From positions 1 through 33,209 of the forward strand of contig CALFHN010000105.1 of the NCBI GenBank assembly GCA_937876355.1: DNA of 33,209 bases. Direction: 5' to 3'. Origin of the DNA: an uncultured Bacteroidota bacterium (GTDB lineage: Bacteria; Bacteroidota; Rhodothermia; Rhodothermales; UBA10348). A model generated the notes under the pieces. That model saw only the letters and a list, made by a program, of their open reading frames with translations, was not told where the DNA came from and searched no databases. Each line of letters begins with the position of its first letter. Position 1 is the first letter of the stretch. The translations under genes were made by a program, and so were the position numbers. Positions 1-7,385 of the stretch are shown piece after piece.

Positions 1-1
1 C

Positions 2-214
2 AAAATGGGCATTGTTAATCCAGGATTGTTGCGGCGTTCACGTAAATACGCCTTAATAATTTGCCTTTTGCTTGGAGCATTTTTTACTCCCCCAGATCCT
101 GTTTCGCAGATTATTGTGGCAGTACCGCTCTTTTTGCTTTATGAAGCGGGAATTTATGTATCTGTTTTGGTTGATCGGAAAAAGAAGAAGGAATTAGAGG
201 CTGCACTGGCCTGA
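2..214 (+). CDS. tatC: Sec-independent translocase subunit TatC, C-terminal fragment (5' end outside window)
   Basis: This is the last ~70 codons of TatC, the polytopic inner-membrane component of the twin-arginine pathway that recognises signal peptides and exports folded proteins. The fragment contains the conserved TatC end: an arginine-rich loop (RRSRKY), a transmembrane helix, the short TPPDPxSQ turn, a final helix (VPLFLLYEAGIYVS) and a lysine-rich cytoplasmic tail. The frame is open to the left edge, so the first in-frame ATG at 5 is internal to the gene and is not the start. The stop is at 212-214. The next gene starts 53 bases downstream on the same strand. The family call is firm; the missing N-terminal part cannot be judged. 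Confidence 0.85.
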   Translation, partial: KMGIVNPGLLRRSRKYALIICLLLGAFFTPPDPVSQIIVAVPLFLLYEAGIYVSVLVDRKKKKELEAALA

Positions 215-267
215 ATCATCACGGATGAAAACGCGTCAGAAGGGTAACGAACCTTTTAGCGATTTCT

Positions 268-1944
268 ATGCAACGCTTCTTCTCTTCTAGCATCTGTTTA
301 TTTCTTGGATTCGTATTTATTTCGATCCTTGCCGCCGCGTCTGTTTACAAGGACGATCTTTTTGAGCTGCGGAAAAACTTCGAGATATTCGGCGCCTTGT
401 ACGAAGAAATTGCCGTCAACTATGTGGATGAAGTAAGGCCACAGCCCTTCATGCGTGCTGGAATCGATGCGATGCTTTCTCAACTGGATCCTTTTACCCA
501 GTATTTTGACGAAGCAGATATGGTTGATATGCAGGTGATGCAACAGCTCAAAATTGGAACCGTCGGACTTAATGTGGGCCTCAAAGGAGGGCGTCTCACG
601 GTATTAGCACCGGAAAACAATGCAGCGGCATATCGTCAAGGCATTCGAGCGGGGGATATCATTCTTCAAATAGGGGAGATCCCATCTGACGATTTGTCCG
701 TGAAAGAAGCATACGAGCTGTTGATGGTGCAACTGCGCACAACTGTTAACGTGTTGGTTCAGCGCGGAGCGGAAGTCAGTCCTCGATCATTTGTTTTGCC
801 ACGCAGCCTTCCTCGCACTCAAAATGTTTCTTATTCGGGTTATTTAGGCCCCGATTCAACGGATGGGATTGCTTATTTACGCCTGGATATGTTCGGTAAT
901 CGAGCCGCAAGGGAGGTCAAGCGAGCGCTTAGAAATATGGATCGTGACACCGCCCTCAATGGAATTGTCCTGGATCTGCGAGGTAACCCCGGCGGAATTT
1001 TGGGCGAGGCAATTGATATCGTGGAATTGTTCGTTCCAAATGGGTCGGTAGTTGTAAGTACACGAACTCGAGTTGAAAATGCCGTTCAGGAGTTTAAAAC
1101 GGACGATGATCCGCTGTTTCCTGATATTCCCCTTGTGGTATTAATGGACCGGTATAGCGCGTCAGCGAGCGAAATAGTCGCCGGAGCGTTGCAGGATTAT
1201 GATCGCGCTGTTGTAATGGGCGAAACATCGTATGGAAAAGGACTAGTCCAAATCACCAGACCGTTGCCCCACAACACATTACTCAAATTGACCGTCTCTC
1301 ATTATTACCTTCCCACGGGGCGCACGATTCAGTCTTTTGCATTGACCTCCGCTTCGGCTCGTGTAGCCATTCCGACACTTACATCATTCGCAACACCCAA
1401 TGGAAGGCCGGTACGAGGCGGAGCAGGAGTCGAGCCTGATAAACCCGTTTCCTCCGTGTCCCTGAGTGAAATTGAGTCGGTGTTGCTTCAAGAATCCGCC
1501 TATTTTTTATTTGCAGATCGATGGGTAGAAAAGTATTGCTCTCATCCTGGTACCAATGCATCTAATGGGATTCAGTTGGTTGCCGATTGCTTAGATAGCG
1601 AGGGTAGTATCTATGATGAGTTCGAGCAGTGGCTACCACAATCGGGCATTCAGGTTATGACGGGTTCAGATGCGATTCTCAATCGATTGGAAAGCGAGAT
1701 CAACTCGGAACGCTACCTGATAAATGATGAGTTGGCAAATCTTCGAGGTGCCTTAGAGTCACAAAAAAGCACCCATCTTCGTTCAAATAGCGCCTCCATT
1801 GAGCGTAGAATTCGAGACGAGGTGCTCTCTCGTCTTCTATCTGAGGCGGATAGAAACGTCGAAATGGTTTCCAATGATAGCTGGATTGGAAGCGCCAATC
1901 AATTAGTTCGTGATGTCGCTGCTGTGAAACGCATTCTGAACTGA
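268..1944 (+). CDS. S41 family C-terminal processing protease (CtpA/Prc type) with PDZ domain
   Basis: A periplasmic serine protease that cuts substrate proteins near their C-termini. Residues 1-25 form an uncleaved anchor or signal sequence. An N-terminal helical region contains the family hallmark SQLDPFTQYF (71-80). A PDZ domain spans about 97-168 and the S41 core about 200-385. By alignment to E. coli Prc, the catalytic set is Ser299 in SASASE, Lys324 in GKG and Gln328, with the usual 25-residue Ser-to-Lys spacing. The last ~170 residues are a charged, coiled-coil-like tail without a motif I recognise. The start at 268 gives a good hydrophobic leader. The gene ends one base before the convergent amidase gene. 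Family is certain; substrates are unknown. Confidence 0.93.
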   Translation: MQRFFSSSICLFLGFVFISILAAASVYKDDLFELRKNFEIFGALYEEIAVNYVDEVRPQPFMRAGIDAMLSQLDPFTQYFDEADMVDMQVMQQLKIGTVGLNVGLKGGRLTVLAPENNAAAYRQGIRAGDIILQIGEIPSDDLSVKEAYELLMVQLRTTVNVLVQRGAEVSPRSFVLPRSLPRTQNVSYSGYLGPDSTDGIAYLRLDMFGNRAAREVKRALRNMDRDTALNGIVLDLRGNPGGILGEAIDIVELFVPNGSVVVSTRTRVENAVQEFKTDDDPLFPDIPLVVLMDRYSASASEIVAGALQDYDRAVVMGETSYGKGLVQITRPLPHNTLLKLTVSHYYLPTGRTIQSFALTSASARVAIPTLTSFATPNGRPVRGGAGVEPDKPVSSVSLSEIESVLLQESAYFLFADRWVEKYCSHPGTNASNGIQLVADCLDSEGSIYDEFEQWLPQSGIQVMTGSDAILNRLESEINSERYLINDELANLRGALESQKSTHLRSNSASIERRIRDEVLSRLLSEADRNVEMVSNDSWIGSANQLVRDVAAVKRILN

Positions 1945-1945
1945 T

Positions 1946-3169
1946 TTATTTCTCTGTAAGATGTTGAACGGCTCCTAACAGAACGTTTGCCCCGGCCACC
2001 ACCTGCTTTAGGCTAGAATATTCCTCAATATTGTGACTGATGCCCCCTCGACTCGGGATGAATATCATCCCCGATCGAAACTTGGAGTTTAATATTTGGG
2101 CATCATGGCCAGCGCCACTAATCATCTGTTTCGACGAGTATCCACTGGTGTCTGATGCGTTTTGAACTGCTGAGACCACCTGTTCTGAAAAGGTGCATGG
2201 TTCGACCCGGGCAAGTGATTTGCAGGTGATCTGGCAAACAGATTGTTCCGTTAATAGACGTTTCACCCTCGCCTCAGCGTCTTGGAGCCGGGCGGAATCG
2301 GGGTGCCTGATATCTACCGTGAACTGCACTTTGGAGGCAATCACATTGATCAGATTCGGATGATAGGTCACAGACCCAATCGTAAGCCTGAGGCCTTCGA
2401 TCTCGTTTGGTAATTGGCGCAGATTGGACATCAATTCGCCCGAAACCAAACCTGCGTCACGCCGCCTCTCCATGGGGGTGGTTCCAGCGTGATTCGAGGC
2501 GCCGTGAACCGTGACTTCTGTCCACGATAGGCCCTGCACTCCGGTGACCACGCCAATGTCAAGGTCTTCATCTTCGAGTACGGGCCCCTGTTCTATATGC
2601 AATTCTAAGAAATAGCCGACATCGATATCTTCCAACGTTTCAGTACCTGCGTATCCTTGTAGTCTCGTCAGTTCTTGTCCAATTGAAACTCCGTTCAAAT
2701 CTGTGGCGGCCGCGACGGCATCCAGGGAAATTTGGCCACTGTGATACAGACTTCCCATCATATCCGGCATGAAGCGGACGCCCTCTTCATTCACAAACGA
2801 CGCCACGACAATACTCCTATTCGGGACCCAGCCGGATTCTTTGATCCGCAGGGCACATTCTACCGCGGCTAAAACACCCAATGCGCCGTCATATCGGCCT
2901 CCGGTAGCCACCGTATCAGTATGCGAACCAATCATTATCGCTGGTAAAGTGGAAGTCCCTCTCAGAATGGCGAACAAATTGCCAACAGGATCTATCCGGA
3001 TTTCTAACCCGGCTTCGCTCAATACATCTTCGACATAGGCCCTGCCTTCAAGATCGGCGTCGCTAAATGCCAATCGACAAACGCCGCCATCGGTTCGGGC
3101 CCCTATTTGTGCCAATTCGATCAGGTGTTGCTCCAGACGAGCGGAATCAATTTGTAGCTTCAAGTTCAT
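1946..3169 (-). CDS. Zn-dependent amidase/hydantoinase-carbamoylase family hydrolase (M20-like)
   Basis: A cytoplasmic binuclear metal amidohydrolase of the N-carbamoyl-L-amino acid hydrolase / allantoate amidohydrolase / beta-ureidopropionase group. The five metal ligands of the family are visible, numbered from the start chosen here: His83 (GSHTDT), Asp94 (GRYDGALG), Glu129 (NEEG), His191 (LHIEQG) and His379 (ISHN). The dimerisation-domain motif GASNHAGTTPM (224-233) is also present. The open frame extends to 3316, but that extension reads through a tandem repeat (3208-3265) and lacks family homology. The ATG at 3167-3169 gives 407 residues, the usual family length. It is divergent from htrA. 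The exact substrate cannot be told from sequence; no hydantoin or purine genes are nearby. Confidence 0.88.
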   Translation of the reverse strand: MNLKLQIDSARLEQHLIELAQIGARTDGGVCRLAFSDADLEGRAYVEDVLSEAGLEIRIDPVGNLFAILRGTSTLPAIMIGSHTDTVATGGRYDGALGVLAAVECALRIKESGWVPNRSIVVASFVNEEGVRFMPDMMGSLYHSGQISLDAVAAATDLNGVSIGQELTRLQGYAGTETLEDIDVGYFLELHIEQGPVLEDEDLDIGVVTGVQGLSWTEVTVHGASNHAGTTPMERRRDAGLVSGELMSNLRQLPNEIEGLRLTIGSVTYHPNLINVIASKVQFTVDIRHPDSARLQDAEARVKRLLTEQSVCQITCKSLARVEPCTFSEQVVSAVQNASDTSGYSSKQMISGAGHDAQILNSKFRSGMIFIPSRGGISHNIEEYSSLKQVVAGANVLLGAVQHLTEK

Positions 3170-3207
3170 ATGAGTAAAATAGATTGTAACAGGGATCTCA
3201 TCCGCCT

Positions 3208-3265
3208 CGTAAGGAACATAAGCGTAAGGAACATAAGCGTAAAGAACTAAGCGTAAAGATCTAAG
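3208..3265. repeat. Four-unit 14-15 bp tandem repeat in the amidase leader
   Basis: Four adjacent copies begin CGTAA and end TAAG: two identical 15-bp units (CGTAAGGAACATAAG, 3208-3222 and 3223-3237), then two 14-bp variants (3238-3251, 3252-3265). They lie 39-96 bases upstream of the amidase start on its 5' side, in the divergent region shared with htrA. The unit is not a multiple of three, and translating it gives only a low-complexity AYVPY string, so it is best read as leader or spacer DNA. Confidence 0.85.
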
Positions 3266-3336
3266 ATGGAGCGGAAGTCGCATAGAAACCAGTCCCAACA
3301 GCTTCCGTATGATCAATCAATTGACGATTTATCTTG

Positions 3337-3476
3337 GCACCGATCAAAAAGCACCGATCAAAAAGCACCGATCAAAAAGCACCGATCAAAAAGCACCGAT
3401 CAAAAAGCCCCGATCAAAAAGCCCAGATCAAAAAGCCCAGATCAAAAAGCCCAGAGTAAAAAGCCCAGAGTAATAA
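3337..3476. repeat. Ten-unit 14-bp tandem repeat abutting the htrA start codon
   Basis: Ten contiguous 14-bp units run from 3337 to 3476, one base before the htrA ATG at 3478. Units 1-5 are identical (GCACCGATCAAAAA). Units 6-8 change to GCCCCGATC or GCCCAGATC, and units 9-10 drift to GCCCAGAGTAAAAA and GCCCAGAGTAATAA. Divergence therefore grows towards the gene, as expected for an array expanding at its distal end. There is no Shine-Dalgarno-like stretch between array and start codon. Each complete unit carries an A5 tract, and units 1-8 carry GATC. Confidence 0.95.
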
Positions 3477-3477
3477 A

Positions 3478-4641
3478 ATGATGCAAATTCGATCCTTAAT
3501 CTTCTTTTTGGCACTCTTTGTTTTGCTTGGCTGTGATCAACAAGTACAGTCCCAGGCCCAGTCTCAGTCTAAGAATTCATTTCGAAGGGAGTCCCAGGTT
3601 TTGCCGGTTGTGCCGGGCTCGATTATGGAAGGCAGAAAGACGGCCATTACACGAGCTGTTGAGCGCGCCACGCCCGCCGTGGTCAGCGTCAATGTGATTC
3701 AGACTCAGCGGGTTCAGGTCAATCCGTATCAAGATCCATTCTATGATTTCTTTTTTGGGCGTCAACGAGCCAACGTTATGGATCGGGAAGTGCAATCCAT
3801 GGGATCGGGCTTCCTGATTAGCGAGGATGGATATATCGTTACTAACGAACACGTTGCGGGAGGAGCTTCAAAAATTACGATCGCATTTCCAGACGGAAAA
3901 ACACTACCTGCCACGTTAATTGGTTCAGACCAGGGCACAGATCTTGCCTTATTGAAGGTGGAATCTGACCAACCTTTTCCTCATCTGACCTTCGAATTGG
4001 AAGATGGCCCGATAGTAGGAGAATGGTCCATTGCCTTGGGAAATCCTTTTGGCCTTTTTGAAGCGTCCGATCCTACGGTTACGGTTGGAGTCGTAAGCGC
4101 TACGGGCCGCGACCTCCAGCCTCAGGACAATCGGTACTATATGGACATGATTCAAACGGATGCGTCGATTAACAGGGGCAATTCAGGTGGTCCGTTGCTT
4201 AATGCGTTAGGGAATGTAATCGGTGTCAATACGGCTATATTCACGGAATCGGGTGGAAGTGTGGGTATTGGATTTGCAGTCCCGGCCGAAAAAGCCGTCC
4301 GGGTGCTTGAAGAGCTTCGTGACAAGGGTTTTGTGGACCGGGCCTATTTTACTGGCCTTAGGGGGCGCACTCTTCCAGCTATTTGGGCCCAGCAGCTGGG
4401 GTTGGCCGAAGCTAAAGGTGTAGTCGTAGAAAACGTGGATCCAGGTTCTCCGGCAGAGGAAGCCGGGTTCAAACCGTACGACGTCATTTTAAGGGTGGCG
4501 GGAGAAGATGTGGACGACCAAACTGAATTTGTAGGCCGTCTTTTTGAATACCGCCCCGGAGATATTGTACCGATGGAAGTTATTCGAGAAGGCAAGGTGG
4601 TCGCGATTGCTATGAAATTGGGTAGTCAGCGCGAGGACTGA
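3478..4641 (+). CDS. htrA: HtrA/DegP-family trypsin-like serine protease, lipoprotein, one PDZ domain
   Basis: An envelope quality-control protease and chaperone that degrades misfolded exported proteins. A lipoprotein signal ends in LLGC with acylated Cys19, so the enzyme is tethered to a membrane; most DegP/DegQ proteins are soluble. A Gln/Ser linker (24-31) made of 6-bp repeats follows. The catalytic triad is clear: His125 (TNEHV), Asp155 (GTDLALLK) and Ser236 (GNSGGP). A single PDZ domain covers about 295-380; the length of 387 fits one-PDZ members. Start: ATG 3478 or the adjacent ATG 3481, both directly behind a 14-bp repeat array that replaces any normal ribosome-binding site. An upstream frame through the repeat ends in an ATGA overlap with this start, probably by chance. 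Function is firm. Confidence 0.93.
   Translation: MMQIRSLIFFLALFVLLGCDQQVQSQAQSQSKNSFRRESQVLPVVPGSIMEGRKTAITRAVERATPAVVSVNVIQTQRVQVNPYQDPFYDFFFGRQRANVMDREVQSMGSGFLISEDGYIVTNEHVAGGASKITIAFPDGKTLPATLIGSDQGTDLALLKVESDQPFPHLTFELEDGPIVGEWSIALGNPFGLFEASDPTVTVGVVSATGRDLQPQDNRYYMDMIQTDASINRGNSGGPLLNALGNVIGVNTAIFTESGGSVGIGFAVPAEKAVRVLEELRDKGFVDRAYFTGLRGRTLPAIWAQQLGLAEAKGVVVENVDPGSPAEEAGFKPYDVILRVAGEDVDDQTEFVGRLFEYRPGDIVPMEVIREGKVVAIAMKLGSQRED
3547..3570. repeat. Four-unit 6-bp repeat in the htrA coding sequence
   Basis: Four hexamers of the form CAGTCC/CAGGCC/CAGTCT/CAGTCT encode a Gln-Ser/Gln-Ala linker just after the lipidated cysteine. The unit is a multiple of three, so copy-number changes would only lengthen or shorten the tether between the membrane and the protease. 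Confidence 0.7.
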
Positions 4642-4679
4642 TTGTAGTGAGGACCGATCATTGAGATTACCTGGCGATA

Positions 4680-5525
4680 TTAGCGCAAATAATAATTCCC
4701 TTCCTGCAGTTGAATAGCGCCGCGACGAGGCGTGTTAAATTCCACGGGAATAGTCCGTCGTCCTAAGTCTCTTGTGGCTGAATAGACCTCAAAGTGAAGA
4801 TGTGGGCCTGTACTAAACCCTGTATTTCCGGATCGTCCAAGAATCTGGCCATTAGAAACCGAATCGCCTATTTGAACGTGGACTTCGTTTGGAGCCAAAT
4901 GTACGTAGTTGCCTATGGTCCCATCAGAGTGTCTAATTTTTACGAAATTGGCCTTCGTTTTCAAATTAGGGTCCGGGCGGCCTTCCGTAAAGTTTTCTTC
5001 CAAATCAATGACGATTCCCCCACGGGCGGCGCGAATAAACGTCCCTTCGGGCATGTCCCAATCGATCGCATACTTTCCTTGGTGGGTGACATTTCCCAAA
5101 TAACTTTGCCCCACCAAATACTCTTCTCCCTTTGAATACGGCAGTTCGTAGGCAAAACCTCGCAGGTGCTCAGCTTTATAGTCGCCCTGGATCCATTTGA
5201 CACTGAAGGAGAAGGCCCAGCCATCATCAGGCTCATCAATCACCAATGAAATTGCTTTGGTTTTAGAGCCTCCCTTGTAACTTTCGGTTACCGGAAGCAA
5301 AACGTTCGGCTTCATATTTTCGGTTTCCACGTCGAGAATCATGGTGATGTCCCATGGAACTAGAGATCGCACAAAAAGGTCGACCTTTCCATCTTTTGTC
5401 TCTGAATCGATACAAAACGTATCGTCATAACAATCAGAATCCAACTTGAAGTCAGATGATTTTGCGGCATCATAATGTGGAGCCGCCGCAAGAAGGAGTG
5501 ATATGAATGCAAAAACTAAAGGCAT
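4680..5525 (-). CDS. Exported M23 family metallopeptidase (LytM-like peptidoglycan endopeptidase)
   Basis: A secreted or periplasmic zinc peptidase of the LytM/lysostaphin fold, a family that cleaves peptide cross-bridges in peptidoglycan. A signal peptide occupies about 1-15. Residues 30-130 are a beta-rich N-terminal domain I do not recognise. The M23 domain spans about 140-250 with its zinc and catalytic residues in order: His148 and Asp155 (THQGKYAIDW), His209 (NYVHL), and His242/His244 in GPHLHFEVY. The LGRSGNTGFSTGPHLHF stretch is the diagnostic family signature. All active-site residues are present, so it should be an active enzyme and not a LytM regulator. It is convergent with htrA, 38 bases apart. 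Target bond and binding partner are unknown. Confidence 0.9.
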   Translation of the reverse strand: MPLVFAFISLLLAAAPHYDAAKSSDFKLDSDCYDDTFCIDSETKDGKVDLFVRSLVPWDITMILDVETENMKPNVLLPVTESYKGGSKTKAISLVIDEPDDGWAFSFSVKWIQGDYKAEHLRGFAYELPYSKGEEYLVGQSYLGNVTHQGKYAIDWDMPEGTFIRAARGGIVIDLEENFTEGRPDPNLKTKANFVKIRHSDGTIGNYVHLAPNEVHVQIGDSVSNGQILGRSGNTGFSTGPHLHFEVYSATRDLGRRTIPVEFNTPRRGAIQLQEGNYYLR

Positions 5526-5572
5526 AAAAGAAACCTACCGATTGGACAAGTTGCTTTTGAACCAGTTCCGAA

Positions 5573-5632
5573 GGGCATTTTTGACTGCCCTAACTGCATC
5601 GCTAACAAGACGCATTTCTTTTTAACGTCTTG
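5573..5632 (-). other. Two small inverted repeats downstream of rpe
   Basis: The 133-base gap between rpe and the M23 gene holds GGGCA...TGCCC (5573-5577/5586-5590) and CAAGACG...CGTCTTG (5606-5612/5626-5632, 13-base loop). They lie where the nuo-rpe transcript should end, but neither is followed by a T-tract on the minus strand. They may be a 3'-end stem or a weak terminator. Confidence 0.3.
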
Positions 5633-5658
5633 CTGAGCGAACAACACATCAAAAGGTT

Positions 5659-6321
5659 TTACCAGGCCTGCAAGATGGCAGAAACGTTTGACGCCACCAA
5701 CCCATTTCCGCCAAAAACAGCACTTCCTGCCACAATTACATCAGCACCGGCGCCGGTTACTTCGGCCACATTATTTGCTTTTACTCCGCCATCCACTTCT
5801 AGATGAGCCTTCGAGCCGATTGCGTCTAACATTCCTCGAAGGCGCCTAATCTTATCGGTGCTGGCCTGGATGTAAGATTGGCCACCAAATCCCGGATTTA
5901 CAGACATAATCAATACGAGGTCGACATCACTCAGTATCTCCTCAAGGCTTGATAGCGGAGTGGCCGGGTTTAATGTCACCCCAGGGCGCGCGCCGGAGGC
6001 GCGAATAGCCTGAATTGTACGGTGGAGGTGCGTACACGCTTCAACGTGGACTGTAATGATGTCAGCCCCGGCGCGCGCAAATGCGTCAACGTACAAATCA
6101 GGGTTTTCAATCATCAAATGGACATCCAACACGGCGCCCGTTGCGTCCGCAAGCGGCCGAAGAGCCTTAACAATTAGCGGACCGATGGTGATGTTTGGTA
6201 CAAAATGTCCGTCCATCACATCGACATGCAACCATTCTGCCCCAGCGTCAATCGCTTCCTTGCAATGTTCACCTAACCGGGAAAAATCAGCGGATAGAAT
6301 ACTGGGTGCAAGAATGGGCAT
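5659..6321 (-). CDS. rpe: Ribulose-phosphate 3-epimerase
   Basis: Interconverts ribulose 5-phosphate and xylulose 5-phosphate in the pentose phosphate pathway; cytoplasmic TIM barrel. At 220 residues it has the normal length. The signatures are PSILSAD (6-12), LHVDVMDGHFVPN (31-43) and VNPGFGGQ (141-148). The metal and catalytic residues align with the family: His32, Asp34, His68 and Asp177 (LEVDGG). It starts 21 bases after the nuoH stop, so it is probably the last gene of the nuo transcript. That pairing of a respiratory complex with a carbon-metabolism enzyme looks like simple co-transcription. Start and function are secure. Confidence 0.96.
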   Translation of the reverse strand: MPILAPSILSADFSRLGEHCKEAIDAGAEWLHVDVMDGHFVPNITIGPLIVKALRPLADATGAVLDVHLMIENPDLYVDAFARAGADIITVHVEACTHLHRTIQAIRASGARPGVTLNPATPLSSLEEILSDVDLVLIMSVNPGFGGQSYIQASTDKIRRLRGMLDAIGSKAHLEVDGGVKANNVAEVTGAGADVIVAGSAVFGGNGLVASNVSAILQAW

Positions 6322-6342
6322 AATTAACCTTGACTAGACAGT

Positions 6343-7368
6343 TTAATGGAGGATCGCCAAACCCAAAGCTACTAATAACACATTGACAAGAGCGATAGGT
6401 AGGAGGTATTTCCATCCCAACGTCATCAATTGGGTGTATTTAAAACGAGGTAGCGTCCAACGCACCCAGATGAATACATAAGCGAAGAAGCCAGCCTTGA
6501 TCACCACCGTTCCAATCTGAAGCGCCATCAACAGGTACGAATCGGCTAACGCAGGGAATTGCGCAATAATAACCGATTCAAACGGTAGGAGGTATCCACC
6601 AAAGAACAACGTCACAATCACAAATGAAGCGACGAAAAAGTTCACATATTCAGCCAAAAAGAACATTCCAAATTTCATTCCGGAGTATTCCGTGTGGTAT
6701 CCACCGACCAATTCTTGCTCTGCTTCAGGTAGGTCAAACGGTGCTCTGTTTGTCTCCGCAAACGCCGTCACAATAAATAGAATACAACCAATTGGATTTC
6801 TAAAGACGTTCCAGGCAAATAGTCCATATCCACCGGCTTGATCCTCAACAATGGTCACCATGTTCAGCGAGCTGGCAATCAGAACGACGGAGAGAACAGC
6901 TAGTCCCATCGAAAGCTCGTAGGAGATCATTTGCGCAGAAGAACGAAGACCGCCAAGAAGGGAATATTTACTGTTTGAGCTCCAACCAGCCAACGTTACG
7001 CCGTATACGGATATTGATGTAAGCGCCAATAAGACCAGAATGCTCACATCCATGTCCGCAACCACTACACCGCGGGCAAATGGAATCAATGCTCCTGCCG
7101 TCATGGCAATGACTACCATCATCATGGGGGCCAAGGAGTGGACGAACGGATTCGCCAAGGTCGGGACGATGTTTTCCTTGAATACGAGCTTAACTACGTC
7201 AGCGAACGGCTGAAGAAAGCCAAATGGCCCTACCCGATTGGGTCCTGGCCGGTTTTGCATATAACCAGAGACCTTCCGTTCGGCGTAAACCAAAACAGAG
7301 GCTGAGATCAACAAAAAGTTGGTGATCGCAAAAGCAATCAGTGCGGTCCAATACCAAGCAAGATCCAT
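6343..7368 (-). CDS. nuoH: NADH-quinone oxidoreductase subunit H (membrane)
   Basis: The membrane subunit of Complex I that lies at the junction of the peripheral arm and the membrane arm and forms part of the quinone-binding channel. The 341-residue protein has about eight predicted transmembrane helices. It carries the conserved family blocks YAERKVSGYMQNRPGPNRVG (about 28-47) and ETNRAPFDLPEAEQELVGGY (about 205-224), the acidic loop facing the quinone site. It follows nuoG by 17 bases and precedes rpe. Notably nuoI, normally next in the canonical nuo order, is absent here. Confidence 0.96.
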   Translation of the reverse strand: MDLAWYWTALIAFAITNFLLISASVLVYAERKVSGYMQNRPGPNRVGPFGFLQPFADVVKLVFKENIVPTLANPFVHSLAPMMMVVIAMTAGALIPFARGVVVADMDVSILVLLALTSISVYGVTLAGWSSNSKYSLLGGLRSSAQMISYELSMGLAVLSVVLIASSLNMVTIVEDQAGGYGLFAWNVFRNPIGCILFIVTAFAETNRAPFDLPEAEQELVGGYHTEYSGMKFGMFFLAEYVNFFVASFVIVTLFFGGYLLPFESVIIAQFPALADSYLLMALQIGTVVIKAGFFAYVFIWVRWTLPRFKYTQLMTLGWKYLLPIALVNVLLVALGLAILH

Positions 7369-7385
7369 ATCGTTACTTATCTAAA

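Noticed and set aside
3170..3316. N-terminal extension of the amidase frame
   Set aside because: It reads a tandem repeat as AYVPYAYVPY, has no family homology and makes the protein longer than usual; the start at 3169 fits better.
3337..3476. Could the 14-bp array be a CRISPR array?
   Set aside because: Units are contiguous with no spacers and only 14 bp long, and no cas gene is present.
3266..3481. 71-codon frame through the 14-bp array ending in an ATGA overlap with the htrA start
   Set aside because: The product is only a Lys/Ser/Pro/Asp/Gln-rich repeat string, the 14-bp unit would shift frame with every copy change, and there is no ribosome-binding site. The overlap is probably chance.
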